Source: Ligustrum vulgare
Taxonomy: Eukaryota > Streptophyta > Magnoliopsida > Lamiales > Oleaceae
Length of the DNA stretch: 64,000 nucleotides
Assembly: GCA_963555705.1 (NCBI GenBank)
Contig: OY743183.1
Location: 27,935,932 to 27,999,931 of the forward strand
Direction: 5' to 3'
Shown here: in pieces, positions 24,460 to 37,700 of the stretch
Numbering within the stretch: position 1 is the first letter of the stretch
Layout: each line of letters starts with the position of its first letter
Program-made: the position numbers and the translations under genes
Notes under the pieces: generated by a model
The model's input: only the letters and a program-made list of their open reading frames with translations
The model's database searches: none
Told to the model about the DNA's origin: nothing

Positions 24460-27042
24460 TGTAGCGACCGGGAATTTTCGATTCTTTCTAAAATATTTTT
24501 TTTAGAACTTTAAATACGCGTCGCTACGACTTTTTCCATTTAATTTAAAGGAGTGTTCCTCTAGCCAAATTATAAATGAAATTAAATTAATTTTCATCAT
24601 ATTTAAATTTCAGAATCTTATTCAAAAGATCCCAACGTCACCATTTTAAATCTTAATTCAAAATCTTAATGATTTTTAAAGCCCAAGATCAAACTTTATT
24701 CTTATTATCAATCGATTAAAGTTCAGCCTCTGTTTTTCCATTTTTTTAAACCACAATCAGCACCCCCAATAGTAAAAAATTCATTTCCCCATACCTTCCA
24801 TAAATTTACCTCCTAAATCAACATTTAACACTTTGCAATTCCCTGCAATTCTCTCCAACGCAAGCAATATTCCGTTTCAGATTTCAAGCTCCAACCCTAC
24901 ATGGAATTATTCTGAAAATCCATTTTCCCCACATGTTAATTCCATTCTCACATTCCTAATCCTCTCCCTCTTTTCCTTAATAACCATGGCCATCCTACTG
25001 CAAATCCCGCAAATCAGCCTCAATCAAGAGATTTCAATTTGCAGCTTTCCAAAAAAAAAACCTGTATCCCCTTCCAGCCCTCAATCAGCAGATCCCCTCA
25101 AAATCATAAACCTAACATAATTTGCCACACATTCCATAAACCACAAAATTCTGCCTCAACCTACCAAAAATTAATCACGCAACCTAAGCTTATTTTTCCA
25201 ATTCCTCACACAACCGAGAAACCACACAATTCTGGGTAAGCTCTCAACCCTTGTCGACTGCTGCACACGAATTCCACAATTTTTCAAAAATCCAATCACA
25301 CCACGCACATCATCAATCTTCAAGCAATTTGCAGACAACCATTTCCACCTCCAACCAATCTGACACAGGCCCGCAACACCACCATCACCACGCCAAACAC
25401 CGACCGTAACTCCCAACCAGACCACACCTCCACCTCCTACAGCCCGGCCAACCTCACAATACTACACCAACCATTCCACCCAGCATCATCACCACCCACA
25501 CCTCCATTCCAACACTTGCACCTTCACTACCGGAATCATCACCACCACTGCGCAACCCCTTTTCATCATCACCATCACCGTACCCACAAACCGGTCGAAA
25601 TCCCAACCCAAAACAAGAAATAAGTGAACCCATTACCTTGCCTCAGTCACCGGAGTGTTCGATCGAAGTTCCACCGAAAATCGCAGCTACAATCCCTACT
25701 CTCAAGACCTCGGTTTCGTACATAAAAACACCCAAAACATTTCTATTTTCTCACACTCACACCATACCTTGACCGCCGCCGCTCGACCGCGGCGTTTCAC
25801 CGGCAAATCGTCGGCAGTGACGCCCCATCGCACCCCTGTCTCTCGCATTTCTCTCAAACCTTCTCTCTGATTTGAATTAGGGAGAGAAAGACGAGATATA
25901 TTTTGATTTTATTATTTTGATAACTTTCAGAAATTTGCACCTTGGTCCCTAATTTATAAAATTTATTTGATTCGGTCCTTTTGGCTTTAAATCTTTTAAT
26001 TTCAGCCCTTAAGTTTTAAATGAGTTTTAATTAGCCCTTTCATTTTTAAAATCTATTATTTCAGCCCTATTGTTTAATATTCGTTTTGAGCTCCGACCCA
26101 ACTTTTAAAAGATTTACATTTTAGTCCCCAAAGGTTTAAAAGCAATCATTTAAGCCCCCATATTTTAAAGTCTTTTGATTTTGTTCATATTGATTTAAAA
26201 TGATATATATATGTATATATGTATATTTATAAATATCAACTTTCAAAAGTATTCATTTTAGTCCATCAACTTTCAAAGTATTCATTTTAGTCCCTCAACT
26301 TTCAAAACATCAATTTTAGTCCTCAAATTGTAAATTATCATTTTTAAACTATAAATTTCTAAAGACTAATTTAATTTATTGGCTAGACGAGGCGTATGGA
26401 GATTTAAAGGATTTAAGTCATTTCCCGCTCAACTTTGCACTCGTCGGATTTAAGGTAGACTCGCCTTCACTAATTGATTTATATTATAATTGCATGTGTT
26501 ATGTGGATTTGTGTGATTTTATGCTTAATTGCATGAGAAAAAAATATCGCTTTTGAGATAAATAATTTTTGTTATGCTGGGCATAACTTATCTGCTAGCC
26601 AAGAAAAGAAAAGAATGTGTTCATTTGCGTTCACTATGTGATGCCTATGAATAAAAAAAGAATGTCACTACATTATTTGCATGATTACGTGTTCAATTAT
26701 CTTGTAGATTAATTACTGGCGATGAGTCTACTGAGTATTTCATTTTGAAATACTCACCCCGTGGTTTTAACAATTTTTGCAGATTTCGGGACGGTGGCGA
26801 GTGATGGGCAATGGCAAAGGATATAATTTGATATTATTTTGAAAGTCGTAAATTTTCGAAACAATCATTTTAATTTATCAAGAATTCTCATTTTTATTAA
26901 GTTTGTAAGAATTATGTTATTATCGCTAAACTTATATCCAATAAATGCGATATTTAATATTTAATTTATTTTCCGCAACAAAGTTTATTTAAGAATTTAG
27001 AAAAGTGACGTTCCCGCGCTCCTCGGAATTCGGGGCGTTAAA
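24460..27042 (+). mobile_element. Solo LTR, TGTAGCGACC family (Ty3/gypsy)
   Basis: Begins TGTAGCGACCGGGAATTTTC and ends GGGGCGTTAAA, with the last bases mutated from the usual TTACA. A 5-bp duplication ATTTC flanks it (24455-24459 and 27043-27047). It holds the C-rich low-complexity tract (24780-25640), a GC-rich block before TCTCTC (25770-25870), the 'tttagtccctcaactttcaa' repeats (26250-26320) and the conserved hairpin (26719-26760). Open frames inside are low-complexity shadows. Confidence 0.88.
26719..26760 (+). other. Conserved LTR stem-loop (best-paired copy)
   Basis: GAGTATTTC (26733-26741) and GAAATACTC (26747-26755) form a perfect 9-bp stem with loop ATTTT, preceded by GCGATGAGTCTACT and followed by ACCCC. 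Confidence 0.8.
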
Positions 27043-27301
27043 ATTTCCCCAGTAGAAGTCACACATCAGATAAGTCTGAATTGTAGCTCGATAAAAAAAA
27101 CCATTGATAACTGTTTGTTGCCATCTTGCCTCTAAATTTCTGAAAATTCGTTCAATACCTGAAAAGGAAACAATGCACAGTGTTTAAAAATTCTTAAAAA
27201 AATAATAATAAAAATAAAAAATAAAGAAAAGGTCCAAACTAAAGCAAGAACTAGTTGGTGTCGTTATTAATTAACAATCCCCGGCAACGGAGCCAAAAAT
27301 T
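27043..27301 (-). mobile_element. Leader of the minus-strand Tat/Athila-type element, with primer-binding site
   Basis: The reverse complement of 27275-27295 reads TGGCTCCGTTGCCGGGGATTG, the primer-binding site typical of Athila/Tat elements. It lies seven bases inside the LTR edge at 27302. This fixes the orientation: the right-hand LTR is the 5' LTR and transcription runs leftward. Confidence 0.85.
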
Positions 27302-30300
27302 TGTTCATTTTATTTGCGATGCAAAATATACCCGCAAGTGTACGGATTGTTAAAAGTAATAAAGTGGACTAAAGAGTCCGGATTATTGTTCCTACGAGGA
27401 CTGCTATTAAGTTCAGAAATATTTTAGCTTCTAACTCTCTTTGAACAGGCAAATTTGTGTGATGCTTTAAACTAAAACTAAGAAAATAAACTAAAGAATT
27501 AAAATTGCAAGATTGTTTCGTTTTTAAGATGATTGTAAAGTAGTTGAGATTCATGATTTCACCTAGCCAATCAAATTAACTCTAATTCTAGTTTTATTTC
27601 CTAATTATGCAATCGTTTGAATAGACTAATGTATATTGAAATTCCTCCTCTATCGAGTTTAAACCAATTCTACCTAAATAAGTCAACTGTGTATCTTTAT
27701 AGAGAGTCTGAATATTTCTTATCTAGATGTAATAAACACAAGAATTCACACATGATCCCGATAATAATAAAAGTATATCTCTATCTCTTGTTCAATTACC
27801 GAATTTATTACTTGATCAAAGTTATTAACTCACCTCTCGAATTACGAAAATAACTCATTAAATCATGAATTAGTGGCCAATTAACTCATGCATTAAATAA
27901 AATAATAAATCAATACATGCAACGAATCATTAAAATAACGGAATTTGGAATTAAGATAATGAAGCTAGGCCACATCGTTCATCCCAACATGAAATTTAGT
28001 TACACATCATGTTTAAACAACAAAAAAATAAAGAAAATGTTCATTGAAAATTATATAAGAGAATAGAAAGCTTGCACTAAGTATCGATTCTCCACGTGAT
28101 CTTCAACTCTCGCTCCTTTTCTATACTTGATCTTCCAAGAATTTGATGTAAAAAATTTCAATTGTGACTTGTTCTTAGGTGAGGCAAAGGTCCAAAAGTA
28201 GTGCTTCATGTATTGTATTTATAGGTATTGGAGAAACCTAGGTGAAAGAAGGAAAAAAACTCGTTGAAAATTGCGGAAAAAGCCCAACCAGCGGGCAGCG
28301 GCCCGTTCGAGAAACCAAGCGACTGAGTAGACAAACACCGTGTGGCCATACGGTTAAGTGAAAACCTATTTTTTCCAACTAAAGCAGATGCGTGCTTCCG
28401 TGCGGTAATAGAACTCTATGTAATTTTCAACTTTGAAACACCTTTAAGTAGGTCCCTGACTTTTATTTGCAACTTCAGTCCTCCAGTTTCAATTGAAGCA
28501 ATCTAGTCTCCATACTTAAAATCTTCTCAATTAGCTCGTTTCAATTCTCAACAACTTCAATTAGGTTCTCCAAATCTTAATTTCTTCACTTTTACACCTT
28601 GTATCTTTCCCGGTTAATATCATCAATCTCTCAAATGCTCAATTTGGCTCCAAAAGTTATCCAATTGCGCATTTTTCCCATCAATTACTTTATTCTCAAG
28701 ATTTTGGGATATTTTCTGTAATGTAAATAAAAACACAAATTAATAATTGTTCATTCTAAAACGAAAATATAAGACCCTGTTTTCAGGCTATTTTGAGTTT
28801 TCAATTTTCGAAAATACCCAAAACGTGTTCACTTACGTATTTTGGAAAATGAATTTTCAAAAACAAAAAAAATTGCCAACAAAACCCAAAACGAGAAAAA
28901 CTGGTTTTGGATGTTTTATGTTCAAAATACATAAATGCGCATTTTGGACCCAAAATGCGGTAATTGAAAGGGAAAGCAAGACATCGACTTGGGGCACAGC
29001 CGACACATCTCTCTCAATGCCTTTTCCCTGCGGGGACTTCAACCATTCCTTACTCCGGCTTCCACATCAGACCGGCCATCCATCCCGCTGTCAATTCCAT
29101 CGGCGACCACATATGTCTTCCCTATCTTGGCTATCGATTTCTTTGATTTTTCTTTATTTTTTTTGTTGTTTTTTGCATTTTCAGCTCTATTTACGGATTG
29201 AGATGATTTTGTATCAATACTGTTTGAATCCATTGATTTTGAAATAGATGATTGTTTTGGGATCATAATCATCAACTGCATGGCTTTTCACTTTGAAATT
29301 AATGGGGAAAAAAGATTGATTATTATTTGGGTGTGTAGTTCTTTTTTACTCTTTATTTGGTTGCTGGAAAAGAAAAATATTAAACTTGAGTTCCTTTTTT
29401 CCTTTCCCCTCTGATGAATACTTGAAGAAATATCTGCCTTTTGTTTGGTTACATTAAGTAAACAATTTGATGGGTCTTATTAAAAGCTGCACTTTTACTT
29501 GACATGATCTATCAGAACGTCATAATCTAATGTTGGAAATTCCAATTGTACTTGGTTTGGTTGAAGTGTTCTGGAATTCTTTTGAAGTTGTTTTCCGTTT
29601 GGTTAAATTTAGGAAAGATTGAATTAGTTCAAATAAGTACAATTGCATATGATTCTGTGAGCCACAAGTATCAATTTTGCGAGACATTTTTTTTGGTGTC
29701 CTGCTTCTAGATTCTTGGAGCTTATCAATATAGTTACTCTATAAATGTTATTTAATAGTTTGAGAGTATTCTTATAACTTCACTAGTGAGCAGAGGCGTG
29801 TGTAGACAAAGTCGTAATTTTATTATTACGATCATGTTTCTTGATGAGCTATGATTTCACTTAATGATTTCGTGTTTACCTGTTCTGTGACTTTTCTCAT
29901 ATTGTTATGTTGCTGTTTTTTATTTGCTTTTCTTTTACTGTTGTAGACCACCATTTTTTTTATGTCCAAGTGGACTCCCAACCCCACATCTTCATCAAGT
30001 CTAACATTAACTGATATATATTTCTTGCATGTTTTTTTACCTTGTATCTGGAGCCACAATTTGGACACTGTCATCAAATTAGTTGTGTACTTAACAATTT
30101 TCTAATTGACTGAACTTTATGTCGATGATCATAGTAGTCTTCTACACACTTTTTTTAGCTGATCTTGAAATGTGTAGATATTTAAAACCAAAAATAATGC
30201 ATAGATATTTGAAATCGGGACATGAGAGTTTAAATAAGAACACTAGAAATTGGGACATGGGAATAAAATGGATAGAATGTATAGTCTGTCTTGTTAAATT

Positions 30301-30394
30301 CTTGTGGGTCAATTTTTTCTTTTTCTTTTTTTTTTATCCTTCATTTCTATTAATTTTGTTTTCATTTGACTAAAAATCTCTTCAAACATAGACT

Positions 30395-31356
30395 ATGGGG
30401 GGTCATAGAGTTAAAACGAAGGAACCAATGGCATGGTCGCATGAGAATGTACATGCCTTTATCGGAATTCTTTATGATCGTGTGAAGTCATGGCTACTGC
30501 AAACATCCACTTTCACAAAAGACGAATGTGGTAGGATCGATCAAGCCATGATTGAAAAAAAATGGATTATGGCATCAATAGACTTAAGGGTAAGTGGAGT
30601 CGCTTGAGGTCTATTCACCGAATGTTCTCCAACCTGCTGGGACATACAGGGGTAACATGGGATCCAAATACCAATCAAGTTATTACTGCTAAGGAAGTTT
30701 GGCAACACTTTTACACGTTAAGCTTTTTTAATTACAAATTTAAATGGAATCTACTATTTCGTATGTTTTTACATGGTACACACTTTTAAATATTTGTCTT
30801 CATGCAAATTAACAAGGAGACGTATAGGCTTTTCAGGAAGGTAGGATGCAAGAATTATGAGTCTCTTGGGGAAATTTTTAGTTGGACCACATCTACTGGA
30901 GGCTTAGGTAATGCTTCCATTCAACTTCCTCCCACATCGGATGAGAAAAGAGAAGTGGAGGATGTTTTCTTGACTGGAGGAGTACATGCCCATGTGGTGA
31001 ATGATGATGGCATAGATGACATTGTAAAGACTCATCAACATGAAGAAATTGGAACAAGTGGTGGACGACGACGGAAGGAACCAAAGGTTAGTAAGTCTGA
31101 TAATCTCGAAACATGCATGACCCAGTTTTCTTCTACTATGAGCATGAGGAGTGAAGAAAATGAACTGCGAAAGTTAAATCTGCAAGAAAAGCTTGCAAAG
31201 TTACAAGGAAAATCAAGGATTCCAATAGACATTGAAACAACTAGTCTCGATTCTTATTCAACTGCAGCTTGTCTTGACATCCAAAATGGTATGGACAGTT
31301 TGTCCAATGAGATGTACGCTAAAGCTATAACTGAATTTAAGGATCCAAATTTCTGA
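30395..31356 (+). pseudogene. Harbinger Myb/SANT-like DNA-binding protein gene, frameshifted
   Basis: This companion protein of plant Harbinger elements binds DNA and helps the transposase into the nucleus. The N-terminal part (from ATG 30395) holds a 'MAWSHENVHAFIGILYDRV' Myb/SANT-like start. The domain continues in another frame from 30562 with 'INRLKGKWSRL' and 'GVTWDPNTNQVI'. The frame change coincides with a run of eight A at about 30552-30559. An intron probably lies between the 'EVWQHFYT' end (near 30717) and 'KETYRLFRKVGCKNYESLGE' (from about 30814). The C-terminal part (to 31356) is acidic and Ser/Thr-rich with a helical end. The frameshift argues for a pseudogene unless splicing removes it. 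Confidence 0.78.
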
Positions 31357-31655
31357 ATGTCATTTGTGAAGATGCCGGAATGTAGGAGGGTACCAGTATT
31401 GAAACTTGTTTGAGTTCAGTATTTGGGGTGGAGAGCATTTTCTGGAATGTTGTTATTCTCTTATCTTTATGCATTGTTGGATTTTTCTTTTCCTTAAAAA
31501 TCCATACTCTTGTTGGACTATCAATGTTTTACTCTTTATGTAGTACTGCACGGTATCATTTGGTTTGTTATGTGAAGCATTTATTATAATAAAATGTATG
31601 TTCATTGTTGTTTATGCCTCATAATATGACTTTCTCATTGTCATTGTAATTATAT

Positions 31656-32815
31656 GTGCCATACAGGATGTCTATTAACGATGACTCAGAGTCAAGTTAC
31701 GATGAAATATTCACAGAGGACTTCGACCTTGTTATGGAGGAGTTAATGATGTTGAACATATTTGTTGCCAATGAGAATACTCTACTTGGGAGGAGACCAT
31801 GTAAGACATCTATGCTGACTGGTAAAATGTACATAATTGAAATCCTAAATGGCCATCCAGATGTTTTCCATCAAGATTTTCGCATGCAGAAACATGTGTT
31901 CTTAAATTTTTGTCATGCTTTGAAGGGGAGGGGGTTGCTGCTGGATGGTAAAAAGGTTTTCGTCGAGAAGGGGTCCCCATGTTCCTTATGATTGTGGGCC
32001 ATACAACACGATTTGGTGTCATTGGGGATAGATTCTAACATTCTAACAATACAATTCATAAATGATTTAAACGTGTGTTACGCGTTGTTTGTGCATTTGG
32101 AATTGAGATAATACTCCCGATAAGCTAAAATAGTGTACGTGAGAGGATTTTACAAAAATATCCATACTTCAAAGATTGCATAGGGTCAATGATGGAACAC
32201 ATGTAGTAGCGTATGCGCCAGCTTCGAGGTAGACATCATTTCGTGGGAGGAAAATCAATGTCACACAAAATGTGATGCTGACTTGTGATTTCGATATGAA
32301 GTTTATTTTCGTTTACACTGGATGGGTGGGTGCTACCAATGATTCTAGAGGTTTCATTGATGCCGTGACAAGACCTACAAACAACTTTCCAATGCCTCGA
32401 GGAGGTATGACATAATATTTTCGTTGCTTTCATAAATATTTTTCCCTTGTCAAAAAGTATTTAATCATTTCATTTTTGTGATAGATCAATTTTACCTTGT
32501 GGACTCCGGCTACCCTAATATGCCTAGTTTTCTTGCTCCATGTCGAGGATGTAGATACCATCTCTGTGATTATGTAGGCCGTGGAAGGCCGCGTGGAAAG
32601 GAAGAACTCTTCAACTATTGACACTCTTCATGTCGTAAGGAGCATGCTCTAGACATTGTTCACCAAGTATTCAGTAGAGAACATGGTATTCCCAGAAGTG
32701 CCAGGGTCCAGTGAAGATCAAGATGCTAGTCAAACAGATCAAATAGCACAAGTTAGAGATGAGATAGCTATGCAGATGTGGAATGAATATTCCAAGAGAT
32801 GCGCATAATTGAATT
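31656..32815 (+). pseudogene. Harbinger DDE transposase (DDE_Tnp_4 type), broken
   Basis: The transposase of the 28.8-33.3 kb element. The open N-terminal segment 31656-31991 contains the usual 'EILNGHPDVFHQDFRMQKHV' region. Later segments in other frames contain 'DCIGSMDGTHVVAYAP' (first catalytic Asp, near 32175-32220), 'TQNVMLTCDFDMKFIFVYTG', 'GATNDSRGF' (second Asp, near 32330-32355), and 'LVDSGYPNMPSFLAPCRGCR' (near 32495-32555). Stops and frame changes occur near 31990, 32030, 32230 and 32620. The 'NY*HSS' stretch near the expected catalytic Glu region is damaged. The element is therefore immobile on its own. An intron may lie near 32410-32485. Confidence 0.85.
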
Positions 32816-33306
32816 AAAATATTTTGTTTTTTTAATTAACTTTTTGTATAATCAGCGAACTGTGCTTATTTTTCCTATTGACAGTGGCTCGATGTTGTTA
32901 CAATTGAACTATTCTCCAATATATGAACTAACATATATTAATTAGTTTAGATTTCAAGTTTTATTAGTTGCTAGATTAACAAAATGTTTGTTGAATAGTG
33001 AACTGACTGATTTATTGACATTGAAATTAATGTAATTCAACAAATCAACCTTTTTTTATATATAAAATATCACAAAATAATTATATCAAAAAATTACAAA
33101 GTAAACGCATTTTTTCAGTTTTTTTTTTAAAAAAAAATTTCCAAAATCATAAAGAGAACACATTTTTAGCAATCCCATAACAAACAACCAAAACAGAAAA
33201 CTCAAAACAAAATCTAAAATTCAAAACTAAAAATCCAAACACAAAGAGAACGATCCCTAATATTCTAAGTTTGACATATAAATAAGTGTATAAAATACAC
33301 TTATCA

Positions 33307-33633
33307 CGTATCATTCATTCTGTGTGCAAATCATGTGCTTACTACAATTAAGTATAAAAATATCAAGTATTGAAGATCTTCACTACAATTAAAATGTAGT
33401 ACATATAATAAAAAATATAGTGTTAATGTAATTACTCTGTCAACAAATATGAATTACTCATATTTAATGATTATTTAGTATAGGGGTATACTAGAAAAAA
33501 TATAGGCAAAATTTGTATATTTTAACTATATTAATTATATTTTCTTAATATTTGTGAAAATGGAAGCAAATCTATCTATCTTTATAAGACAAAAGAAGTA
33601 TATATTTTTTAAAAGTTTGTTATTTGTTATTAT
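33307..33633. other. AT-rich flank, nothing recognised
   Basis: No ORF or repeat end was recognised; it is flanking DNA between the large nested element and the next MITE. Confidence 0.5.
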
Positions 33634-34572
33634 CAATGTTATTAGACCCGGACCGGACCGGACCGGTAAACCCGTGACCCGGTCTAAAAACCGAGTCATA
33701 AAATGCCAAAAACTCAGATTTTAAAAAATCGGTAAAAACCCAAAGACCCGGCTGGTTTTCAAGTGAACCGCCGACCCGGTATAGGTTTTCCCGAGTTTGA
33801 CGGTTCACTTTTCCTGCATTTTTTTTTAAAATTTTGAACTCAACTGTGTGCGGGTTTACTAATAAAAGTCACCCCTCAATTGAAATCCATAACACCAAAC
33901 AACAAGGATATATAGTGTATTGGAGGCTTTCAAGTTTGATGCATTTCCGATGTGGGAAAAGAGATTCCACTTTTCCGTTACATTTTTTAAGTTTCAAATT
34001 AATTATTAAGCTAAATACAAAAACTTATTGCTAGCCCAATTGGCAGTTGAATGAATCACTTTAAATGTTTTGGTTATGTTTTTTACTTGTTTTTGTTATT
34101 CTTTGTATTGTTATTCTTTCTTCTTTTTTTAAAAAATAATCATCTTTATTTTGAAAATCGTTATTTCTTTTCATTATCTTTTATTCATTCAATTCTCTAA
34201 ATATTTTTAATGTTTAAATTATGGTATAATAATAAAAAAATATAATAACAACAATTAGTCTATAGTTTCTTTGAATTAATAATTCTAATATTAAAAGAAA
34301 TTATTGTTAAAATGTTTTATATCTTTTTTATATTTAATTTTTATGTAAAAAATCTAGTTTTAGTGGTTGACATAAAAAAATTATTTACTGTCCTAAAAAT
34401 AATTGAAATAATAATAAAAATCTAAAATAAAGAAACTATTATTGATCCCAATTCCTATTGTCTAGTTTTTTTCATTTTTTGGATAATTTAATTTAATACA
34501 TCGGGTCGACCCCCTAACCCTTGACTCTTTCCTTTTCTCGGGTCGATATCTGGGCTGTGTATTAAAACATTG
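33634..34572. mobile_element. hAT-type non-autonomous element
   Basis: Flanked by a perfect 8-bp duplication GTTATTAT (33626-33633 and 34573-34580). Ends CAATGTTATTA and, reversed, CAATGTTTTAATA form short TIRs. Just inside are 'gacccggaccggaccggac' runs and, near the other end, 'cgggtcgacccc', probably subterminal repeats in opposite orientation. No transposase is present. Confidence 0.82.
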
Positions 34573-34785
34573 GTTATTATCGACATTTGTCAATTCAAAT
34601 AAATAAAGAAAACTCCCGCCACAATTTCCTCGTCTCAAAGTTGGTAAGTTAAATATTTATTATCTAGTATGGAGTTTAGATAATGAAGAACACAAACTTA
34701 AAATTAACATCTCTCACATTAGGAGATATTTATTTTTCTGATACGCCATTCATTCTCTCTCTAAGAAAATAAGTTAATGACTCAC

Positions 34786-37700
34786 TGTAGCGCCCCGAGT
34801 TCCGTATACCCGATTCACTACGTCATTTTCTGTCTAAATTTTTCGAATAATATTTTTGCGGAAGAAATAATTGAAATTCATTTTTGGCAACATTAAATAA
34901 ACTGTAATGGCCGCTAAAATTGAAAACATTTATGAAACCATTTGAAATAGTAAATCGAACCATTAATATTGTAAAGAAATTGCCAATATCATAATTTCTC
35001 AAATAAATGAACTTCTCTAAATTATTCGATTGTTTGGAAAATACGGAAATCATTAACGTCAAACTTTCAACCGTTCAACGATTATTGCCACCATCATTCA
35101 TCGCTCGCCACCGTCTCCGAAATCTGCAAAAACTGTTAAAAGTAGGGTGAGTATTTCATGGGGGAAATACTCAGTAGACTCATCGCAAATTAATTTAATT
35201 TATAAGATGATTAAACACATAAATCCCGGCTCTTTATAAAACGGGCATTGATAGAGCTTCTTTATAAAACTGCTCTTGATAAAACTCATATTGTGCATTA
35301 CAGCACGGGACATATTTTGCAAATCATATGCTCTTTGAAAACATCTCTTTGAAAACAGTTCTTTGAAAACCATATACTTATAAAACATTTTAATTATGCC
35401 AAGCATAATTTCTTTTGAAAGCATAACATAAGATAGGATTGAAATCCTCATAAACATAAGAAGACACAAGAACTTTACCGAACTTAGGTGGCAAGAATTC
35501 TTATGCAGTAAAATCATAATAACAGTAAGTTTTCATCATAACATAGGATAATATCGAAATCCTCGTAAACATAAGAATTTTACCGAACTTAGGTGGCAAG
35601 AATTCTTATATAGTAAAATCACAGTAAGATCATAATAACAGTAAGTTTTCATCATAACATAGGATAATATCGAAATCCTCGTAAACATAAGAATTTTACC
35701 GAACTTAGGTGGCAAGAATTCTTATGTAGTAAGTATACCAAGCATAATTTTCTGAAATTCATAGGGATCAATTGCATCATAACATAAGATAGGATCGAAA
35801 TCCTCATAAACATATGCGACAGGAATTTTACCGAACTTAGGTGGTAAATCCTCATAAACATATGGAAAGATAGGAATTTTACCGAACTTCGTGGCAAATC
35901 CTCATAAACATAGGAGACACAAGAATGTTACCGAACTTAGGTGGCAAGAATTCTTATGTGTAGCGCTACTAAAACTCCGGTCCCCTTAACATATCATAAC
36001 TTATCATATGGGACCCAAAACAATCTTGGTAGATTGATTTCATAGCAATGATCCAAAAAAAAAACATTTTCGTGAAGCATAGGGTATACTTACTTTTCGT
36101 AAAAACATAAAGTATATTTTCTTTTCATAAAAAAAACATACTTACTTTTCATAACAACATAAGGTATATTTACCTTTCATAAAAACATACTTGTTTTTCT
36201 TAAAAATTGACTTTCACAAGTCACATGACATTCATATGAAATCATAATTTAAATCAATTAATAAGTGCGAGTCTACCTCAATTCCGACGAGTGCAAAGTT
36301 GAGCGGGAATGACTTCAATTTCTTTAAATTCTCCGTACGCTTCGTCTTAGCCAATAAGTCACTTTAGTATATCGAATATATAGTTCAAAATGATAAATTA
36401 TAATTTGAGGACTAAAATTGATGTTTTGAAAGTTGAGGGACTAAAATGAATACTTTTGAAAGTTGAAGGACTAAAGTGAATATCTTTGAAACTTGGGCTT
36501 AAAATCAAATAAAGTAATTCAGCAGGGACTGAATTGATCAGAATTTTAAAATGAAAGGGCTGATTAAAATCATTTAAAACTTAAGGGCTGAAATTGATGA
36601 TTTTAAAACTAAAAGGACTGAATGGAAACAAATTAAAATGTCAGGGACTGATTTGCAAATTCTGGAAAGTTAAATATATCAGATCTGTTTTTCTCTCTCT
36701 CAACTCACTCTCTCGCGATCCATTCTCTCTCTCTCAACCTCTACGCACATTTCGGCGATCAGGAAAAGAAATGGTCTCTGACCGACGGAATTGCCGGCGA
36801 ATACTCCGGCGCAGGTGCGGCGAACTGCGGGAGAGGTGGTAGACTAGGTTTTTGTGCGGTTTATATGCGAGATGTGGCTAGACCGAGGCTTGAAGGTCGC
36901 GATTTGGGTCTGAAATTCCGGCGAAGGGAGCGGCGATTGAGGTAAGTAACTGGGCTTCTTCTATTTATTGGTTTTCGTGGATGTTGGGTTGATTGCAAAT
37001 TGGTGGTGATTCAATGAAACTCGGTGGTGGTACAGATGAGGAAAGCTGAGTTTGGTTGGCTGTTCAATTGGTGTTGATTGATTCGATTGGGAGTCATGGA
37101 TATGTTTGTGAATGGTTGGTGGTCTGTTGGTTTGATTCTTGAGTTGGGTAGTGATGCGGCGGTGAACTTGAGGTAGTTGGGCGGCTCAGACGATGAGTGC
37201 AGAGGGTGTTGATGATGATGATGACGCTGATTCAATTGGTGATTGGCTATGGTGCTGATATTGATGATGAATTTGGTTCTAAACCGAGGGTAGATGTTGG
37301 GCAGTAGGCTGTTGGGGTTGATTTTGGTGGTGTTGTGGTGCAGCTGGGTGGTTTCGAAGTGGGTGGTGATGATGATAATGAGTTTGGTGATACTGTGGTG
37401 ACGGTCATGGTGGAGCTGCTAGTGGCTGAAATGGCAGTGGGGCGTTTGAGGTGGTTTTGATGTTATGGTGATTGCAAAAATTGGGGATTGAAGTATTGTT
37501 GCTTGACATTAGAGCTGCTGGTGGTGGAGGAGGACTGATGATGCTTGGTTGTCTAGCTGCAGAAAAGGAACTGCAGTTGGAATGAGGTGATGATGCTGAT
37601 GATTCATAAGTTTCGTGGTTATGGTTTGGGGCTGCAACTGATAATTGTGGTAGTGATGATGATGATGTTTATATATATTGAATTGTGGAAATCTGAAAAT

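Larger units (their letters stand above)
28773..33257 (+). mobile_element. PIF/Harbinger DNA transposon, full length, inactive
   Basis: A 4.49 kb insertion that splits the LTR exactly: the uninterrupted relative at 16.1 kb lacks it. It is flanked by the 3-bp duplication TAA (28770-28772, 33258-33260) preferred by PIF/Harbinger. Ends GACCCTGTTTTC and, reversed, GGGATCGTTCTC are weakly similar short TIRs. It carries the two genes usual for the superfamily, a Myb/SANT-like protein gene and a DDE transposase gene, in the same orientation. Both are broken. Confidence 0.88.
27302..33306 (-). mobile_element. 5' LTR of the minus-strand Tat/Athila-type element, split by a Harbinger transposon
   Basis: On the minus strand it starts TGATAAGTGTATTTTATACAC at 33306 and ends TGAACA at 27302. 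The LTR proper is 27302-28772 plus 33258-33306; the rest is the inserted PIF/Harbinger element. It aligns along its length with the 14.9-16.1 kb LTR. A possible target sequence CGTAT follows at 33307, but I could not match it at the worn left end. Confidence 0.78.

Noticed and set aside
28747..29247. Open frame of 166 codons crossing the Harbinger left end
   Set aside because: It spans the junction between LTR and transposon and has no recognisable domain; it is a chance frame.
34823..35062. Paired short ORFs in the two LTRs (for example 34823-35062, 36594-36842, 37011-37235) as duplicated genes
   Set aside because: They are short, low-complexity or AT-rich frames without domains, copied only because the LTRs are copied.
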